64,000 nt of DNA, from positions 7,692,001-7,756,000 of the forward strand of contig JAYKKT010000076.1 of assembly GCA_036023115.1 (NCBI GenBank). The letters are read 5' to 3'. Source of the DNA: Brasenia schreberi. Its lineage: Eukaryota > Streptophyta > Magnoliopsida > Nymphaeales > Cabombaceae. Each line of letters starts with the position of its first letter. Within the stretch, counting starts at the first letter, position 1. The notes under the pieces are model-generated. The model did no database searches, was not told the origin of the DNA, and saw only the letters and a program-made list of their open reading frames with translations. Positions 1 to 11,419 of the stretch are shown piece by piece. The position numbers and the translations under genes are program-made.

Positions 1-823
1 TAAATATGAAGTACCTTGGGTATGTTATTTGGAGATGACATTGTGTTAGTAAATGAGTCTAAGGAAAAAGTTAATAGGAAATTTGAATTTTAAAGAGAGA
101 CGTTATAAAGTAAAGGCTTCCGACCTAGTAGAACAAAGACAAAATATTAGAATGTAAGTTTGATAACTTGGGCACTTTAGAGGACATAAAAATTAAGATT
201 GATACACATTGCATCTCTCACAATGAAAGTTTTAAATACTTAGGGTCAATTTTTCAAAGTGATAGAAAAATTGATGGAGATGTTACGCATAGAATTAATG
301 CTGGTTGGTTAAAATGGAGAGACATCAAGTATTCCATATGATAAAATGATAACATTAAAGTTGAAAGATAAATATTATAGAGAAGCAATTAGACCTACTA
401 TGTTTTACGGTTATGAGTGTTGGGTAGTTAATCATCATGTACAAAAGGTGTCTGTAGCAGAAATGAAGATGTTGAGATGGATGAGTGATCACACATGGAA
501 AGACTGTATATATAATGAGGTTATTAGAAACAAATTAGGAGTAACACCAATATAGGATAAAATGAGGGAAAATCGTTTAAGATGGTTTGGACATGTAGAA
601 AGATGACCCAAGGACGATAGTGTAAAAAGATATGAAAAACTCGATTGTAAAAATATTAAAAGAGAAAGAGGATGACCATAAAAGTGGTGAAAATAAACAA
701 TAAAGAATGATGTAGTTTATATTGAGTTAACTACTAGTATGACACATAATAGGGTTATGTGGAAACAAAGAATTCATGTAGTTGACCACATCTAGTATGA
801 GAAAAGGCTTAGTTGTTATTGTA
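1..823 (+). mobile_element. RTE-type LINE, 3' part, decayed
   Basis: Reading on the plus strand, this matches the C-terminal half of the reverse transcriptase frame found at 3432-5039 on the other strand: remains of the catalytic block (DDIVLV near position 35), then YLGSIF, GYECWVVNHH, MKMLRWMSDHT and NEVIRNKLGV in shifting frames. Stops and frameshifts break it every few dozen codons; the longest open piece is 346-555. It ends near 823 in a TTG-rich tail, as the 3' ends of the other RTE copies here do. The 5' end lies outside the window. It is a dead fragment. Confidence 0.85.
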
Positions 824-985
824 TGTTATATATACATTCTCAAACATATTGACAAACCTCATGAATGTACACCGAGCCACTAGCATCAATCACCTATCTT
901 CAACTATTTTACATTTTCCTTTGGTCCAAATAGATATATACATACATATATATAGGTCCAAATAGCTATATGCATGCATGCATAC

Positions 986-987
<2 letters not shown>

Positions 988-1068
<81 letters not shown>
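988..1068. repeat. Compound microsatellite (TA)n(GA)n
   Basis: About 18 TA units run straight into about 22 GA units. Such compound tracts are common in plant intergenic DNA and vary in length between individuals. No function is implied. Confidence 0.97.
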
Positions 1069-1071
<3 letters not shown>

Positions 1072-1512
1072 GGGGTTATGGCAGGGGATGGTCGAGGGAG
1101 CCTGGCCTAGTCTAGTCTAGCTCTTAGTCCATGAATCTACTTCAACTAGTGACCAATAGTGTGTCAGACCATTGCTAACCTTAGCTTATTTAGGTATGGG
1201 TTAATGCAGCGGAATGTTCTAAATTTTTACATACATTTCAAAATTCTGATTGTACCAAAGCTTAAACCTGAGCTTACGCTGGACTAATACTCTATGGAAA
1301 TGCCTAATTGTGCCTAACGCTTTTAAAAGCCTGTTTTATGCTTGATGCTATTTCTGACAGTAATAGATTGCACTGCACTACAATTTCTTGAAAGAGAAAA
1401 CATCACAGTGATTAGTGTAATCCAATTCTCGCTTACAAGCATATTAATGGAAACCTAACAAACTCGATCCTGTCGATTTATATAAAAAGTATCACAACAA
1501 ATGCTTGATTAC
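1069..1512. other. No gene seen
   Basis: Ordinary AT-rich sequence. It would be intron downstream of the ABCC-like exon at 1513-1773 if that gene is real. I looked on the minus strand for the next ABCC exon and did not find one. Confidence 0.5.
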
Positions 1513-1773
1513 CCTTAGCATCCCAAGTTTCAAAATGGACCAGACATATGCCAAACAAATAGTTCTTAATAGAGATGCATGAGGGAGATTCTTTTGCTCC
1601 TCAGATGTCCAACTTTCTCGTAACTTGCCGTGACAAACAGAGTGATTTAATTCATCAGGAAGATAAATCAATTCCGCAAAGTTAAGTTGTTTTGTAGATC
1701 CACGTTGAATAATTGGGTTGACAAATTTGAAGGTGAGAAGATGCCAATAGCGCAGGCCGTTAAACACATGGAG
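1513..1773 (-). CDS. Exon of an ABC transporter, subfamily C (ABCC13-like)
   Basis: An 87-codon open exon on the minus strand. The translation runs from LHVFNGLRYWHLLTFKFVNP through QLNFAELIYLPDEL and LPHASLLRTICLAY to the exon end. The pattern FKFVNPIIQRG...KQLNF.EL..LP is the conserved segment just before the first transmembrane domain of plant ABCC proteins, and the S/C-rich spacing resembles the ABCC13 branch in particular (from memory of the family, not a search). Splice signals fit: acceptor TTTAG before 1773 and donor AGG|GTAATC after 1513, both phase 0. ABCC proteins are ATP-driven exporters of conjugates, usually in the vacuolar or plasma membrane. No ATP-binding cassette exon is in the window, so this is either a partial view of a gene running off the left edge or a relic. 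Confidence 0.55.
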
Positions 1774-3213
1774 CTAAACTGAATTTAAGTCTCGCGGAAC
1801 AAAGCATTTGGATGTCTACTAGAAGCAAAACCTCTACTTACACAGAGAGAAAATGGATTCAAGCCAACAATTAGACGTCACTTGTATAAATAGAAAATAA
1901 GTTTTGAGTAATTATTGTTATCATCATATTGCATTTCATTATGATGTTCCTTTACAATAAAATGCATGACAACTGATTCTCTTGTCATCTAACTTCATTC
2001 TTTTTCTCCTACGATCATAATTTTACTTTTTCAGGAAGGCAAGATGGATACTGACATTTATTGGTAGTCATTTTGTATCTAGATGCTCTTGTCTATGGTC
2101 TCTTGTCGTCAACAAGAAGATAACAGTGATCATTCTCAATCAACGGTTCACCATCCCATCCCCTCGTTATTGCTGGAAATTGAAACTGTCAAAATTCAAC
2201 AAGATGAGAACTTTTACCTTCGTTCTTCAGAAACAATGAAACATGTTATCATCTTTGGTTTCTATCAAAAAAGCATTCCCTCACTTAAAAATTTAAGTTC
2301 CAAAGGAATATAGATCATGAAATCGAGCCAAGCTTCCTGCAAGAAAAAACAAACATTCATGACATCAAGCTATAGCAAGATCAATATAAATTAAGCAATT
2401 TTGATCCAAATATAATACATTTTTTTCAGCTCAACAAGTGAATTTGTCTCCTTATGTGGCAACTTTCGATATGTGGCAAAAGGATTTCAATAATATAACT
2501 AAAGAAAAATAATCCTACAAGACGATAGCAAAATAAAAATAGAATAATTACCACATGAAGTGCGACCTAAGACATTGCTTTGTGGAAAGGATAATGATAC
2601 ATGTTTACACCAATTTCCAAAAGATAATCACTTCATTACATATTTATGTTTCATTTTCACGTGACTAGATCAGAACAAAGAAACATTGCAAGTTGCCTCC
2701 TGCTTGAAAGGCTGCACTGGTTCCTGCCTCAAAAGCTTTGTCAACAGCTTGATAGCAATGAAAGTGTGAAAAAGGTAATGAAAAACACTAAAGTGTGACC
2801 CCTTGTATTATCATAATATATGCATAAAAACAACACCTTTCCGGGGAGATGATACATCAACCGATCACAAACACGTATAAGTGAGACCACCAAAACCAAA
2901 CCAAGCCTTATCCCACATCAGGTGAGCCGTTAAATGGATTTTTAGTTGACATTGTGCTCAATCTTCTGTCATATTACAGCTGCTACTAGCTTCCAGCACA
3001 ACTAGTATATTTCTCCAATGGTGGAGACAAATCCAGTTTCTTCTTTTCCATTCCTAAAGGTTGGTTATGCTTACAAAGTGGTCCATGTGGTAAGTTGCTA
3101 TATGAATATATATGATGTCATATGGTTTTATAAAGAAAAATAAAAAGAACTAGAACTTCTTAGACATTATAGTTTTCATTATCACATAATAACTTTTAGA
3201 CCCATTCTCCAAC
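1774..3213. other. Probable intron or intergenic DNA
   Basis: No convincing gene. On the minus strand near 2990-3050 there is a short open stretch (MEKKKLDLSPPLEKYTSC) lying where the acidic linker of an ABCC13-like protein would be expected, between the exons at 3214-3287 and 1513-1773. The match is too weak to call. The plus-strand open stretch 2083-2313 has no recognisable features. Confidence 0.3.
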
Positions 3214-3287
3214 CTATCTATGTTCAGAAGGATGCCAAATATAGTTGCAGCTATAAGAGAAGAACCATCTTTCAATGCATAAAGCAC
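3214..3287 (-). CDS. Possible further ABCC13-like exon
   Basis: On the minus strand, an acceptor GTGACAG precedes GTGCTTTATGCA, and the exon reads VLYALKDGSSLIAATIFGIL then LNIDR before a possible donor (GATAG|GTTGGA). The pattern LK...L....FGI..NI.R recalls the last membrane segment of the N-terminal domain of ABCC13-type proteins. It is in the right order and strand relative to the clearer exon at 1513-1773. It is short and the assignment rests on memory of the family. Confidence 0.3.
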
Positions 3288-3431
3288 CTGTCACAAACAA
3301 AAACTCACAACTATTTCTATGCAAGGAAATTTATAGAATTCTGAAGAAAGTTACTTGATGCAGAAACTATTAAATATAAAAAAGGAAAAAACATGATAGA
3401 AAATACAACAACAACTAAGCCTTTTCCCATA

Positions 3432-5039
3432 CTAGACGGGGTCGGCTACATGAATTCTTTGTTTCCACAGATCCCTATCGTGTGCCATGTTAGCAGTTAA
3501 CTCCCAATAAGCTAGATCATTCTTTATTGTTTCTTTCCAACACTTTTGTGGTCGTCCTCTACCTCTTTTAATACTTTCCAAATTTAGTTTTTCTAACCTT
3601 CTTACAGGTTCTTCTTTTAATCTTCTTTCTATATGTCCAAACCATCTTAAATGATGTTCTCTCATTTTATCCTCTATTGGTGCCACTCTTAATTTGTTTC
3701 TAATAACCTCATTATGTATACGGTCTTTTCTTGTATGACCACTCATCCATCTCAACATCTTCATTTCTGTCATGGACATCTTTTGTACATGTTGATGATT
3801 AACTGCCCAACACTCAGAACTATAAAACATGGCAGGCCTAATTGCTGCTCTATAATATTTACCTTTTAACTTTAATGGTATCTTCTTATCACAAAGAATA
3901 CCTGATGCTCCTCTCCATTTTAACCAACCAGCATTAATTCTATGTGTAACATCTCCATCAATTCTTCCATCACTCTCAAAAATTGACCCTAGGTATTTAA
4001 AACTTTCCTTTTGGGGAATGCAATGTGTGCCAATTTTAATTTCCATGTCCTCTGAAGTAACCAAATGATCAAACTTACATTCCATATATTCTGTCTTTGT
4101 TCTACTAAGTCGGAGGCCTTTGCTTTCTAATGTTTCTCTCCATAGTTCCAATTTTCTATTAACTTTTTCCTTAGACTCCTCCACTAATACAATGTCATCA
4201 GCAAATAACATACACCAAGGTACTTCATCTTGAATATGTTTTGTTAACTCATCCATCACCATTATAAATAAATATGGACTTAAAGTTGATCCTTGATGTA
4301 ACCCAATATTAACTTCAAAGAAGTCTGTCGTTCCTTCATGAGTCCTCACACATGTTTTTGCACCATCATACATGTCTCTTATAAGGTTAATATATGTCAA
4401 TGGGATACTTCTTTTTTTCAAAATTCTCCAAAGAACCTCCCTCGGTACCCTATCATAAGCTTTTTCTAGATCAATAAATATCATGTGAAGGTCTTTCTTT
4501 TTTTCTCTAAAATGTTCTATAAGACGTCTCAAAAAGTGAATCGCTTCAATAGTAGATCTGCCTGGCATGAATCCAAATTGGTTCTCTATTGTACTTGATA
4601 CTTGTCTTAACCTACGTTTGATAATTATTTTCCACAATTTCATAGTATGACTCATTAACTTGATACCTCGATAATTCGCACAATTTTGAATGTCTCCCTT
4701 GTTCTTATATATGGGTATAAGTGTACTTGCTCTCCATTCCTCGGGCATCTTTTGGTTTTTCCATATTTCATTAAATAGTCTTGTGAGCCAAGTGATTCCT
4801 ATTTCTCCTAGTATTTTCCAAACTTCTATAGGAATATTATCTGGTCCTACCGATTTACCACCCTTCATATGTTTAAGAGCCTCTTTGACTTCATTCTTTT
4901 GAATACGTCGGTAGAAATTGTGGTTTATATACTTTTCTGACTTGGCTAAATCTCCTAAACTAATACTAACATATTTATTTTCATTAAAAAGATTATAAAA
5001 ATAGTTTTTCCATCTATTTCTTATATCATCATTTGCCAC
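3432..5039 (-). CDS. RTE LINE reverse transcriptase, intact 535-codon frame
   Basis: This is the longest open frame in the window. It holds the ordered reverse transcriptase blocks of non-LTR elements: VGPDNIPIEVWK, WRASTLIPIYKNKGD, NYRGIKLMSHTMK, ENQFGFMPGRST, MIFIDLEKAYDRVPR, GLHQGSTLSPYLF and the catalytic FADDIVLV at about residues 278-285, followed by the RTE C-terminal region (YLGSIF, MKMLRWMSGHTRKDR, HLRWFGHIERR, RGRGRPQKCW). It would copy the element's RNA at a nicked target. The given start is the first Met of the open part, not the true protein start: the frame upstream is broken by a one-base frameshift near 5112 and a stop near 5318, so a complete protein cannot be made from this copy. 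Confidence 0.9.
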   Translation of the reverse strand: MANDDIRNRWKNYFYNLFNENKYVSISLGDLAKSEKYINHNFYRRIQKNEVKEALKHMKGGKSVGPDNIPIEVWKILGEIGITWLTRLFNEIWKNQKMPEEWRASTLIPIYKNKGDIQNCANYRGIKLMSHTMKLWKIIIKRRLRQVSSTIENQFGFMPGRSTIEAIHFLRRLIEHFREKKKDLHMIFIDLEKAYDRVPREVLWRILKKRSIPLTYINLIRDMYDGAKTCVRTHEGTTDFFEVNIGLHQGSTLSPYLFIMVMDELTKHIQDEVPWCMLFADDIVLVEESKEKVNRKLELWRETLESKGLRLSRTKTEYMECKFDHLVTSEDMEIKIGTHCIPQKESFKYLGSIFESDGRIDGDVTHRINAGWLKWRGASGILCDKKIPLKLKGKYYRAAIRPAMFYSSECWAVNHQHVQKMSMTEMKMLRWMSGHTRKDRIHNEVIRNKLRVAPIEDKMREHHLRWFGHIERRLKEEPVRRLEKLNLESIKRGRGRPQKCWKETIKNDLAYWELTANMAHDRDLWKQRIHVADPV

Positions 5040-6330
5040 TAGAAATTTTTCATCCTCGTCTTTTATGCATCTAACATAATTAAGATCTTTAGTTTTCTTA
5101 TCTCTAGCCCTAGTTATCCTAAAAATATCTCTTTCACCCTCTTTTGAGTAAGCTTTTTATATAAGTCCTCCCAAATCTTAGCTTTTGCTTCACTAACGGC
5201 TTTTTTCGCTTCCTTCTTTGCTTTCTTATAAGCTTCTAAAGTTTCACTAGTTTTCTTGGCATAATGTAATTTGTAACATGCCCTTTTTGCCTTGATTTTA
5301 TTTTGCACTACTTCACTCTACCACCAAGCTTCTTTTTGTGCCGGTACACCTCCCTTAGATACCCCCAACACATCTTTCGTCACTTTCCTAATATGTATAG
5401 CCATATTGTTCCACATATCACAGGGTATGCCAACATAATTCCAAACATCTCCTTGAAGGACTTTCTGTTTAAATATATCTTCTTTCTCGCTTTTGAGGTT
5501 CCACCATTTAGTCTGAATAGATCGATGCATTCTTTTCTTCTTTGTCTATTTTTTTATTTATAAATCCATAACTAAAAGTCGATGTTAGGTGGTTAAGCTT
5601 TCTCCTGGAATTACCTTACAATCTTTACAACACGCTCTATCTTTTTTTCTACAAATAAAGTAATCAATTTGTGTTTGTGATAAGCCGCTCTTATAAGTAA
5701 TTAAATGCTCATCTCATTTTTTGAAGATTGTATTGACTATAAAGAGATCAAATGCCATAGCAAAATTTAAAATCTCCCTACCTTCCTCGTTTATATCCCC
5801 AAAACCAAAGTTTCCATGAATCCCTTGATATCCTAATGCCTCTTTACCGATATGTCAATTTAAATCTCCTCCTAAACAAATCATCTCCCTTTATGGAATC
5901 TTTTGAAACACCTTATCTAACTCTTCCCAAAAAACTGTCTTTATACTATCTTCTAGTCCTACTTGGGGTGCATAAGCACAAACTATATTCAAAACCTCTG
6001 CTCCTAACACTAATTTCAACGTCATGATTCGGTCACCATATCGTTGTATGTCTACTACACTCTCCCTTAAATATTTATTTATGATAATACTAACTCCATT
6101 TCGAGCCTTTTCTTTACCTGAGTACCATAATTTAAAACCTGTATCCTCTATCTCCTTTGCTTTTTCTTCAACTCATTTTGTCTCTTGTAAACATAGAATA
6201 TGAATCTTTCTCTGAATCATAGTATCTACCACCTCCATTAGCTTATCAGATAATGTTTCGATATTTCAAGAACCAATACGAATCTTATTATCTAGGACTA
6301 GCTTCCTTACCCCCCGCATCCGTCCATAAT
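5040..6330 (-). pseudogene. RTE LINE endonuclease and linker, broken
   Basis: The minus strand carries an apurinic-type endonuclease domain in pieces: WNIETLSDKLMEVV-like start near 6260, LCLQETKWV near 6180, GVSIIINKYLRESVVD near 6080, then GGDLN and GYQGIHGNFGFGD near 5870-5800. Two stops flank the GGDLN block (near 5905 and 5860). A TAG replaces the expected Trp codon near 5318, and an extra T near 5112 shifts the frame into the reverse transcriptase. The basic linker KAKKEAKKAVSEAKAK (5114-5308) precedes the reverse transcriptase. The element is therefore not autonomous. Confidence 0.85.
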
Positions 6331-6530
6331 CAAATGCGGAGACCCTCTCTGCAAAATTTTCACTACATTCGGGCGGCAATGTAGCGGGACTAACTTCTTT
6401 ACCACACCCGTTCATGATGTGGGAACCCTCTCTGCAATTGATTCACTATATTTGGACGAAAATGTAGTGGTCCTTGCTTACTTCTTACTGCATTCGGGCT
6501 CTGCAGCACGTCGCTAGGCAGGGACGCATA

Positions 6531-7329
6531 ATGAGAAAAATTCACAGGTTCAAAATGAATTATTTTCTGAAATATCATCAAATATTGGAACCTAATAGTA
6601 ACTCCCAAAATGCCCAGAAATGAGCAGAATAGTTTGATTTCTCATGGACAGACACAAATGAATTTTTCCCATTTTCCAAGTTTTAAACGTGACATTTAGA
6701 AAACATCAATTAAATTTAAGATCTGCTGCCTTTTCTCTTTGCAAGAACTTTTGCTAAAACCATGACAGTTGTATCCCTTTTAAAAAGGTGAATGATAGGC
6801 TTTCCTCCCCATTCCTTGCTAATGTGGGACTAATTCCACTAAGTTAAAAAGCAAAAGATGAGAACACGAATTTTGCAACATAGAGAATTTTCTGGGAAGA
6901 ATGATTAGAGAAAACGGCTTCATATTAATTACACAATGAACAATCATTTAGAGACAAAACTTGCAACTACTACTTGTTATTGCTTGCATCAACCAAGATG
7001 AATCTCCGAGATTGTGTCTATTGAAATGTCTATCAAGCATTTCTGAGAAATGGGTTTTCAAAGGAAGGATTGTGGGCACCAATACATGGTACTGTGGAAG
7101 GTCCGCCAGAGCCATTAAAGGGTTTTTTACCTGCGGCAAATGGACAGTTTTATGCATTTCTTTGCCTGGTTTTTTTGTTTGGTTGTGCATTTCCCTCATA
7201 TCAGGCGTGGTTAGTTTGTGGTATTTCATTTTTTGAAATTGAAAATACATTTTTAAGTGATGAGAGGTTTATAAAATAGAATTCTTTTCATTCCTCTAAG
7301 TTCTGAGGCAATCCCGATCTAATTCATAT
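6531..7329. other. No gene recognised
   Basis: Open stretches exist on both strands around 6950-7280, but they overlap each other and match no family I know. If the ABCC-like gene is real this would be its intron or upstream DNA. Confidence 0.4.
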
Positions 7330-7945
7330 CGCATTGGACACCTAGAGGCATTTACACTTTCAAATCTGGTTACTGAATCGTAATTGACGCAGTTTCGAAT
7401 GTAAATACTCAAAGCATCTTAGGTGAATGGGGGAAAATATGGAAAATAGATGTCCCGCCGAAGATAGCTAATTTCATCTAGCGCCTTCTGCAGAACATCT
7501 TACCAACTCGAGCACGCCTGGCAAAACGAGGGTTCCTCTACCACAGACTTGTCCTCATTGTGGTGAATATTTAAGACAGAGACCATGTTTTTGTTCATTG
7601 TGGTAAAGCACAAGCTTGTTGGAGTTTAATGGACACAATCCCTCAAACAGTAAATTTCACTAGTTTCACGTTCTCCCTATTGCAGCAGAATACAACTGAT
7701 CAAACTTCATTATTATGCTGCAGTATTTGGAGATTATGGTGCGCGCACAATAGAAAAATCTGGATAGGTCAATCTCTAGCACCTAAGGCTCTATTCGCCA
7801 AGCTACTGATGCGTCCATTTTTCGACGAAGCGGGTGAGAATGGTTACACTGCTGTGATTAGGGATAACACAAGCAAATTTCTGGCTGCATTATGTGGACA
7901 TGGGAAAGATCAGGCCCTTACCACCAAGTCAACCCCCTTTTAAGC
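7330..7945 (+). mobile_element. L1-type LINE C-terminal remnant (zf-RVT and RNase H)
   Basis: Plus-strand translation in changing frames shows the plant L1-type C-terminal zinc-binding region: YTFKSGY, LGEWGKIWKIDVPPKIANF, LLQNILPTRARLAKRGF, then a CPHCGE-like block. The open stretch 7629-7943 follows with IWRLWCAHNRKIW, where W-R-W-C-A-N-R is a familiar pattern. GENGYTAVIRDNTSKFLAAL comes next and looks like the start of an RNase H domain (usually GVVIRDHTGKFLAA). There are stops and frameshifts throughout. The reverse transcriptase part is missing. Confidence 0.7.
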
Positions 7946-8948
7946 TTAAAGGTAATAACATAATGCTAAAGCAACCACAAAAAATTCACGGTTCTCTCTC
8001 TCTCTTTCCATATGTATGAGCAGAAGGTTTACGCTTGATGAACCTTCTGCATTCGGAACAAAGAATTATGATTCCAATCCCAACAAAGCCCCGGACTGAA
8101 GCAACTTTTCCAAAGACCGATTTCATCCGGTGATCAGCAGTGATCCGGCTCGAGTAGGGGCTACAAGCAGATACCATCAGAACCAGACCCGAATTTTTGA
8201 GGATTAGCACAGTAAATGGTGTATTAAGACAGTGTATCAGACTTCCTCCTCAAAGGGGCTCTCTTCTTCCTTCTCGTAGGACTGTCACTATCACTAGAAG
8301 GTATGTAGGGGCTTGGGCTCTGTATTCCATTTTGTGCGGAAAATCCAATTCCAGGACAGAAATGAATCTGGTTTAATCCAAATCTGATGGCCAATTTGAG
8401 TCCAATTACCTGCTGGATTCGGATGCCGAAATGCATAATTATATCATACTTTGTTTCCCGAATCCCACTAACTGGAATTGGATTCTTATGTAAATCTGAC
8501 TCGTTGACATCAGGAGACTACAAAAGTAAGTTTGGAATGCAATTCCAATTTCACTGAATCGAATTCTCATGTAATAAAATTTTCTAAAAGAAAATAATAT
8601 TTTATATAGGATTAAAAAGGGAAAAGGGAATTAGGTAAAAGGATAAAAATGCGAATCGCAGATCTTATGAGGTTATAGCTAAAATTACAATTGCTCTGTC
8701 AGAAATTCCTTTTTTAGATTGCCTAAATATGTAATGAATTTGATTCTTACCATTGCCAACCAGCAGAGATGATCAACATCATTATTTATTTGAAAAACAA
8801 GCACTTAAACTGTATTCTCCAGTTGTATCATCAAACGAATGTCCGCATGAATATAAGTACCAAAACCAACTTATCCCACACAAAGTGGTGGGCTATATGG
8901 AGTTGCAGTCGCCACCGTGTACTGTCTTCTCTATTGAGGTTTAATTTA
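7946..8948. other. No gene assigned
   Basis: On the minus strand 7986-8210 encodes a short open stretch with a hydrophobic run (GFVGIGIIILCSECRRF). It could be a membrane segment or a first exon upstream of the ABCC-like exons, but I cannot support that. The rest is anonymous AT-rich DNA. Confidence 0.3.
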
Positions 8949-8976
8949 AAAAAGAAGAAGAAGAAGAAGAAGAAGC
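8949..8976. repeat. (GAA)n microsatellite
   Basis: A run of about nine AAG/GAA triplets with no coding context. Confidence 0.95.
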
Positions 8977-9486
8977 AGGATCATATTGTATTCTTTCCTT
9001 TGAAGACCATGTGCCTCTTTTAAAAGTGCAAACCATCTAATTTCTCTTGCCTCTTCATTGAAGCTCCGTGAGAGCTCCATCTCACCGCCCCTGAAAGGTT
9101 CAAAACATCTTGATAGATATCAATCAATTTAAGCATCTTCCACCAAAATCATACACATACAGAAACCATCTATGCACAATGCAGTACGGAAGAAAGGGGC
9201 CGGACACAACTACAGATCAACTCCTACAGATGACCTACTAAATCATCAAAGAAGAACATTCCCAACAAAGTCCAGAATAAGCCAGACATGAACCCAACAT
9301 AGAAAGTGGAAAGTTTTCCAAAATATGGATAAGAAACTAAAGTAAGGAAGGTTTAATCTCGCACGGTGAGTTCAGCAATCGGTCCAACAGAAAGATGATG
9401 ATTTTATGCCTTACTTACTAGCATTTATAGCTTGATTTGGTGTCAATGCACCCCTATGCTGATCGGTTCAGTACCTCTTATATCTA
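8977..9486. other. No gene seen
   Basis: Anonymous sequence between the GAA tract and the copia 5' LTR. Confidence 0.5.
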
Positions 9487-9920
9487 TGTAACAAATAGTT
9501 GCCATTCTCGGCAATCCCAACACAGAAACGGTTGAACTGGTCATCCAACCGTTATTTGTAGATAGATTGTAGGAAAGAAAGCCGTAACGGCCATGATTGG
9601 CCAAAACCGCTGGCCGTTTACTCTGCTTATCCGTAACTGACCGGATAAGGGCCCCATAAAAGGAAAGCCTAGTAGAGAATCTGAGAGGTAATGGAGCAGG
9701 CACTGCTCTATAAATACAGAGCAATGCATATATCATACATATCATCGAATACAAGTCGAAATAACTCTCAAGCAAATCCTACTGTAAGGAAACCTTGAAA
9801 CTATATCTCACATACTTGTTCATCCGCTGTTGCATGCCTGATTGAGGCTTCAAAGAGCTGGTATAGAGGACGCCGAAGAGTCGATCAAAATTGCCAAGGA
9901 TGTCGGAGAGTCGACGGGAT
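9487..9920 (+). repeat. Copia 5' LTR
   Basis: It starts TGTAACAAATAG and aligns along its length with 14566-15000. Shared landmarks are GTAACTGACCG, ATAAGGGCCCC, GAGAGGTAATGGAGCAGG, GCTCTATAAATA (a TATA-box candidate near 9708), GGAAACCTTGAAACTATATC and GAGGCTTCAAAGAGCTGGT. The 3' limit is set only by loss of similarity near GTCGACGGGA. Confidence 0.9.
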
Positions 9921-10566
9921 ACCCCTTGGAAAACCGTTGATAGAAATTAGCGGTTTTTACAAAACCACATCGAGTCGTAGATTGAAAAGTTCATTCTGCT
10001 CGATTGATAAAATTAGCAAAATACCAGATATTTTCAGATAAAAAGATGGTTTTACCCTTATTAGGGTAAAAAGTATATTTTGCCCTCTGGCAGTTTATGA
10101 AAATTATGAAAAACTAGAAGATTGAATTACTTTTTTGCCCTTATCAGTTAAACATTTTATAGTACTACCACTGTATCAAAAGATAGATATGTCCCTATCT
10201 TTTTGTAAAAGTTAGAGATTCAGACTAAGGGGCAAAATTATGCATTTACCCCCGATCAGTGATGAATTTTCAGAAATACCAAACACGATTTTCATATTAA
10301 TTACTGTTTGGAAAAATACAAATCCGAAAAAATAGATAAAATTACTGTTTTACCCCTAGTGTTTTGGGAAATTAACAAAGGTAGAATTTTTTTAGAAAAA
10401 TTATAATTTATCCTAGCTTATTTTTATATTATAAATGAGTTATTTTCAAATAATTTTTTGGATATTGTGCATCATGCTAATTAGAGTTATGTTGTTTGTG
10501 GTTTGTTGCTAGGTGAATGTTTTCTTTTTAGAATGTCTATTTGTTAAAATTACCAAACACATAAAA

Positions 10567-11385
10567 ATGAACTCTACAATATGTGTGTCAGAACTGGTAA
10601 AGACGAAAAAACTAAATGGTCTAAACTTTCAAACATGAAAAAGAAGAATACCACTCGCTCTAACATTTGAAGGTGTAGAGTATATCTTAAAGGAAACAAT
10701 GTGTCCTCCACCACCAGACATTAGAGAGTAATAAATAAAAATGTATAAAATATTTGTTAAAGATGAGACAATAGCAACAACTGTCATATTGACGTACATG
10801 AAGGATGATCTTATTGAATTCTTCGAAGAATTCGAGACTACAAAAGAATTGTTCAACTAATAACAGTTAAATATGATACACCTACCAAACTATATATTCA
10901 GTTGTTACTATAAAAATATAATTCCTTCAAAATGAAGGATGAGGATAATGTAGTAAAACATGTAAATCACATGCTGATAATGGCAAAAGACCTAGTTGTG
11001 GCAAAATCAGTCATCCCAGAACCAATGCAGATATCCATCATATTGAATAGTCTTCTCCATCATGGAACATGGTCATCGCTGCCCTTAGATTAGATCCCAA
11101 AATCAACCTTTTTGAATTACCCTTAAAACTAGCAATTGAGCAAGAACACATGAGTAAAAACAGAAAAAAAATTATTAGTAGCAGAAGAAGAGATAACGTC
11201 TAGCTCCAAACCCAACAAAAGGAGAAATAAACCAAAGAAAAAGTTTGACAAAAATAACAAAAATAGTGGTAAATTTTTTAGGAAATCGCTCCTCAGATCA
11301 AGTGTTTCAGTTGTGAAAAGATGAAACACTACAAGAGGGATTGCCACAATAAGAAGAGTGAAGGAAACAACCTATAATGCGGATA
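10567..11385 (+). pseudogene. Copia gag, decayed
   Basis: The ATG at 10567 begins MNSTICVSELVKTKKLNGLN, followed by EGVEYILKETMCPPPP, VVKHVNHMLIMAKDL and MQISIILNSL, a gag of the copia UBN2 type. Near 11297 is the zinc knuckle CFSCEKMKHYKRDC (C-X2-C-X4-H-X4-C). There are many in-frame stops. The same start and knuckle appear on the minus strand at 39.1, 53.8, 57.2 and 63.2 kb. Confidence 0.85.
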
Positions 11386-11419
11386 ATTGGAGAAGCAGGA
11401 CATAATCTGCGTGATATCG

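Larger units (their letters stand above)
3403..6530 (-). mobile_element. RTE-type LINE, nearly full length
   Basis: A non-LTR retrotransposon on the minus strand: endonuclease domain (about 6330-5600), a basic linker (about 5530-5110), reverse transcriptase (5039-3432), then a 3' end with the short repeated TTG tail (TAGTTGTTGTTGTA near 3403) typical of plant RTE elements. There is one protein, no RNase H domain and no poly(A) tail, which fits RTE rather than L1. The element lies 5' of both ABCC-like exons, so it may sit in an intron of that gene. No perfect target-site duplication was found; the flanks (ATGATAGAAAAT and ATAATGAGAAAAAT) are only alike. The 5' limit is approximate. Confidence 0.9.

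Noticed and set aside
2083..2313. 76-codon plus-strand stretch
   Set aside because: No recognisable domain, no splice or promoter context, and it lies between minus-strand ABCC-like exons.
3403..6530. Considered as an L1-type LINE
   Set aside because: There is no gag-like first ORF, zf-RVT or RNase H tail, and no poly(A). The TTG tail and single EN-RT protein fit RTE.
9443..9775. 110-codon minus-strand stretch, similar one at 14625-14855
   Set aside because: They match because both lie across the copia LTRs, on the non-coding strand.
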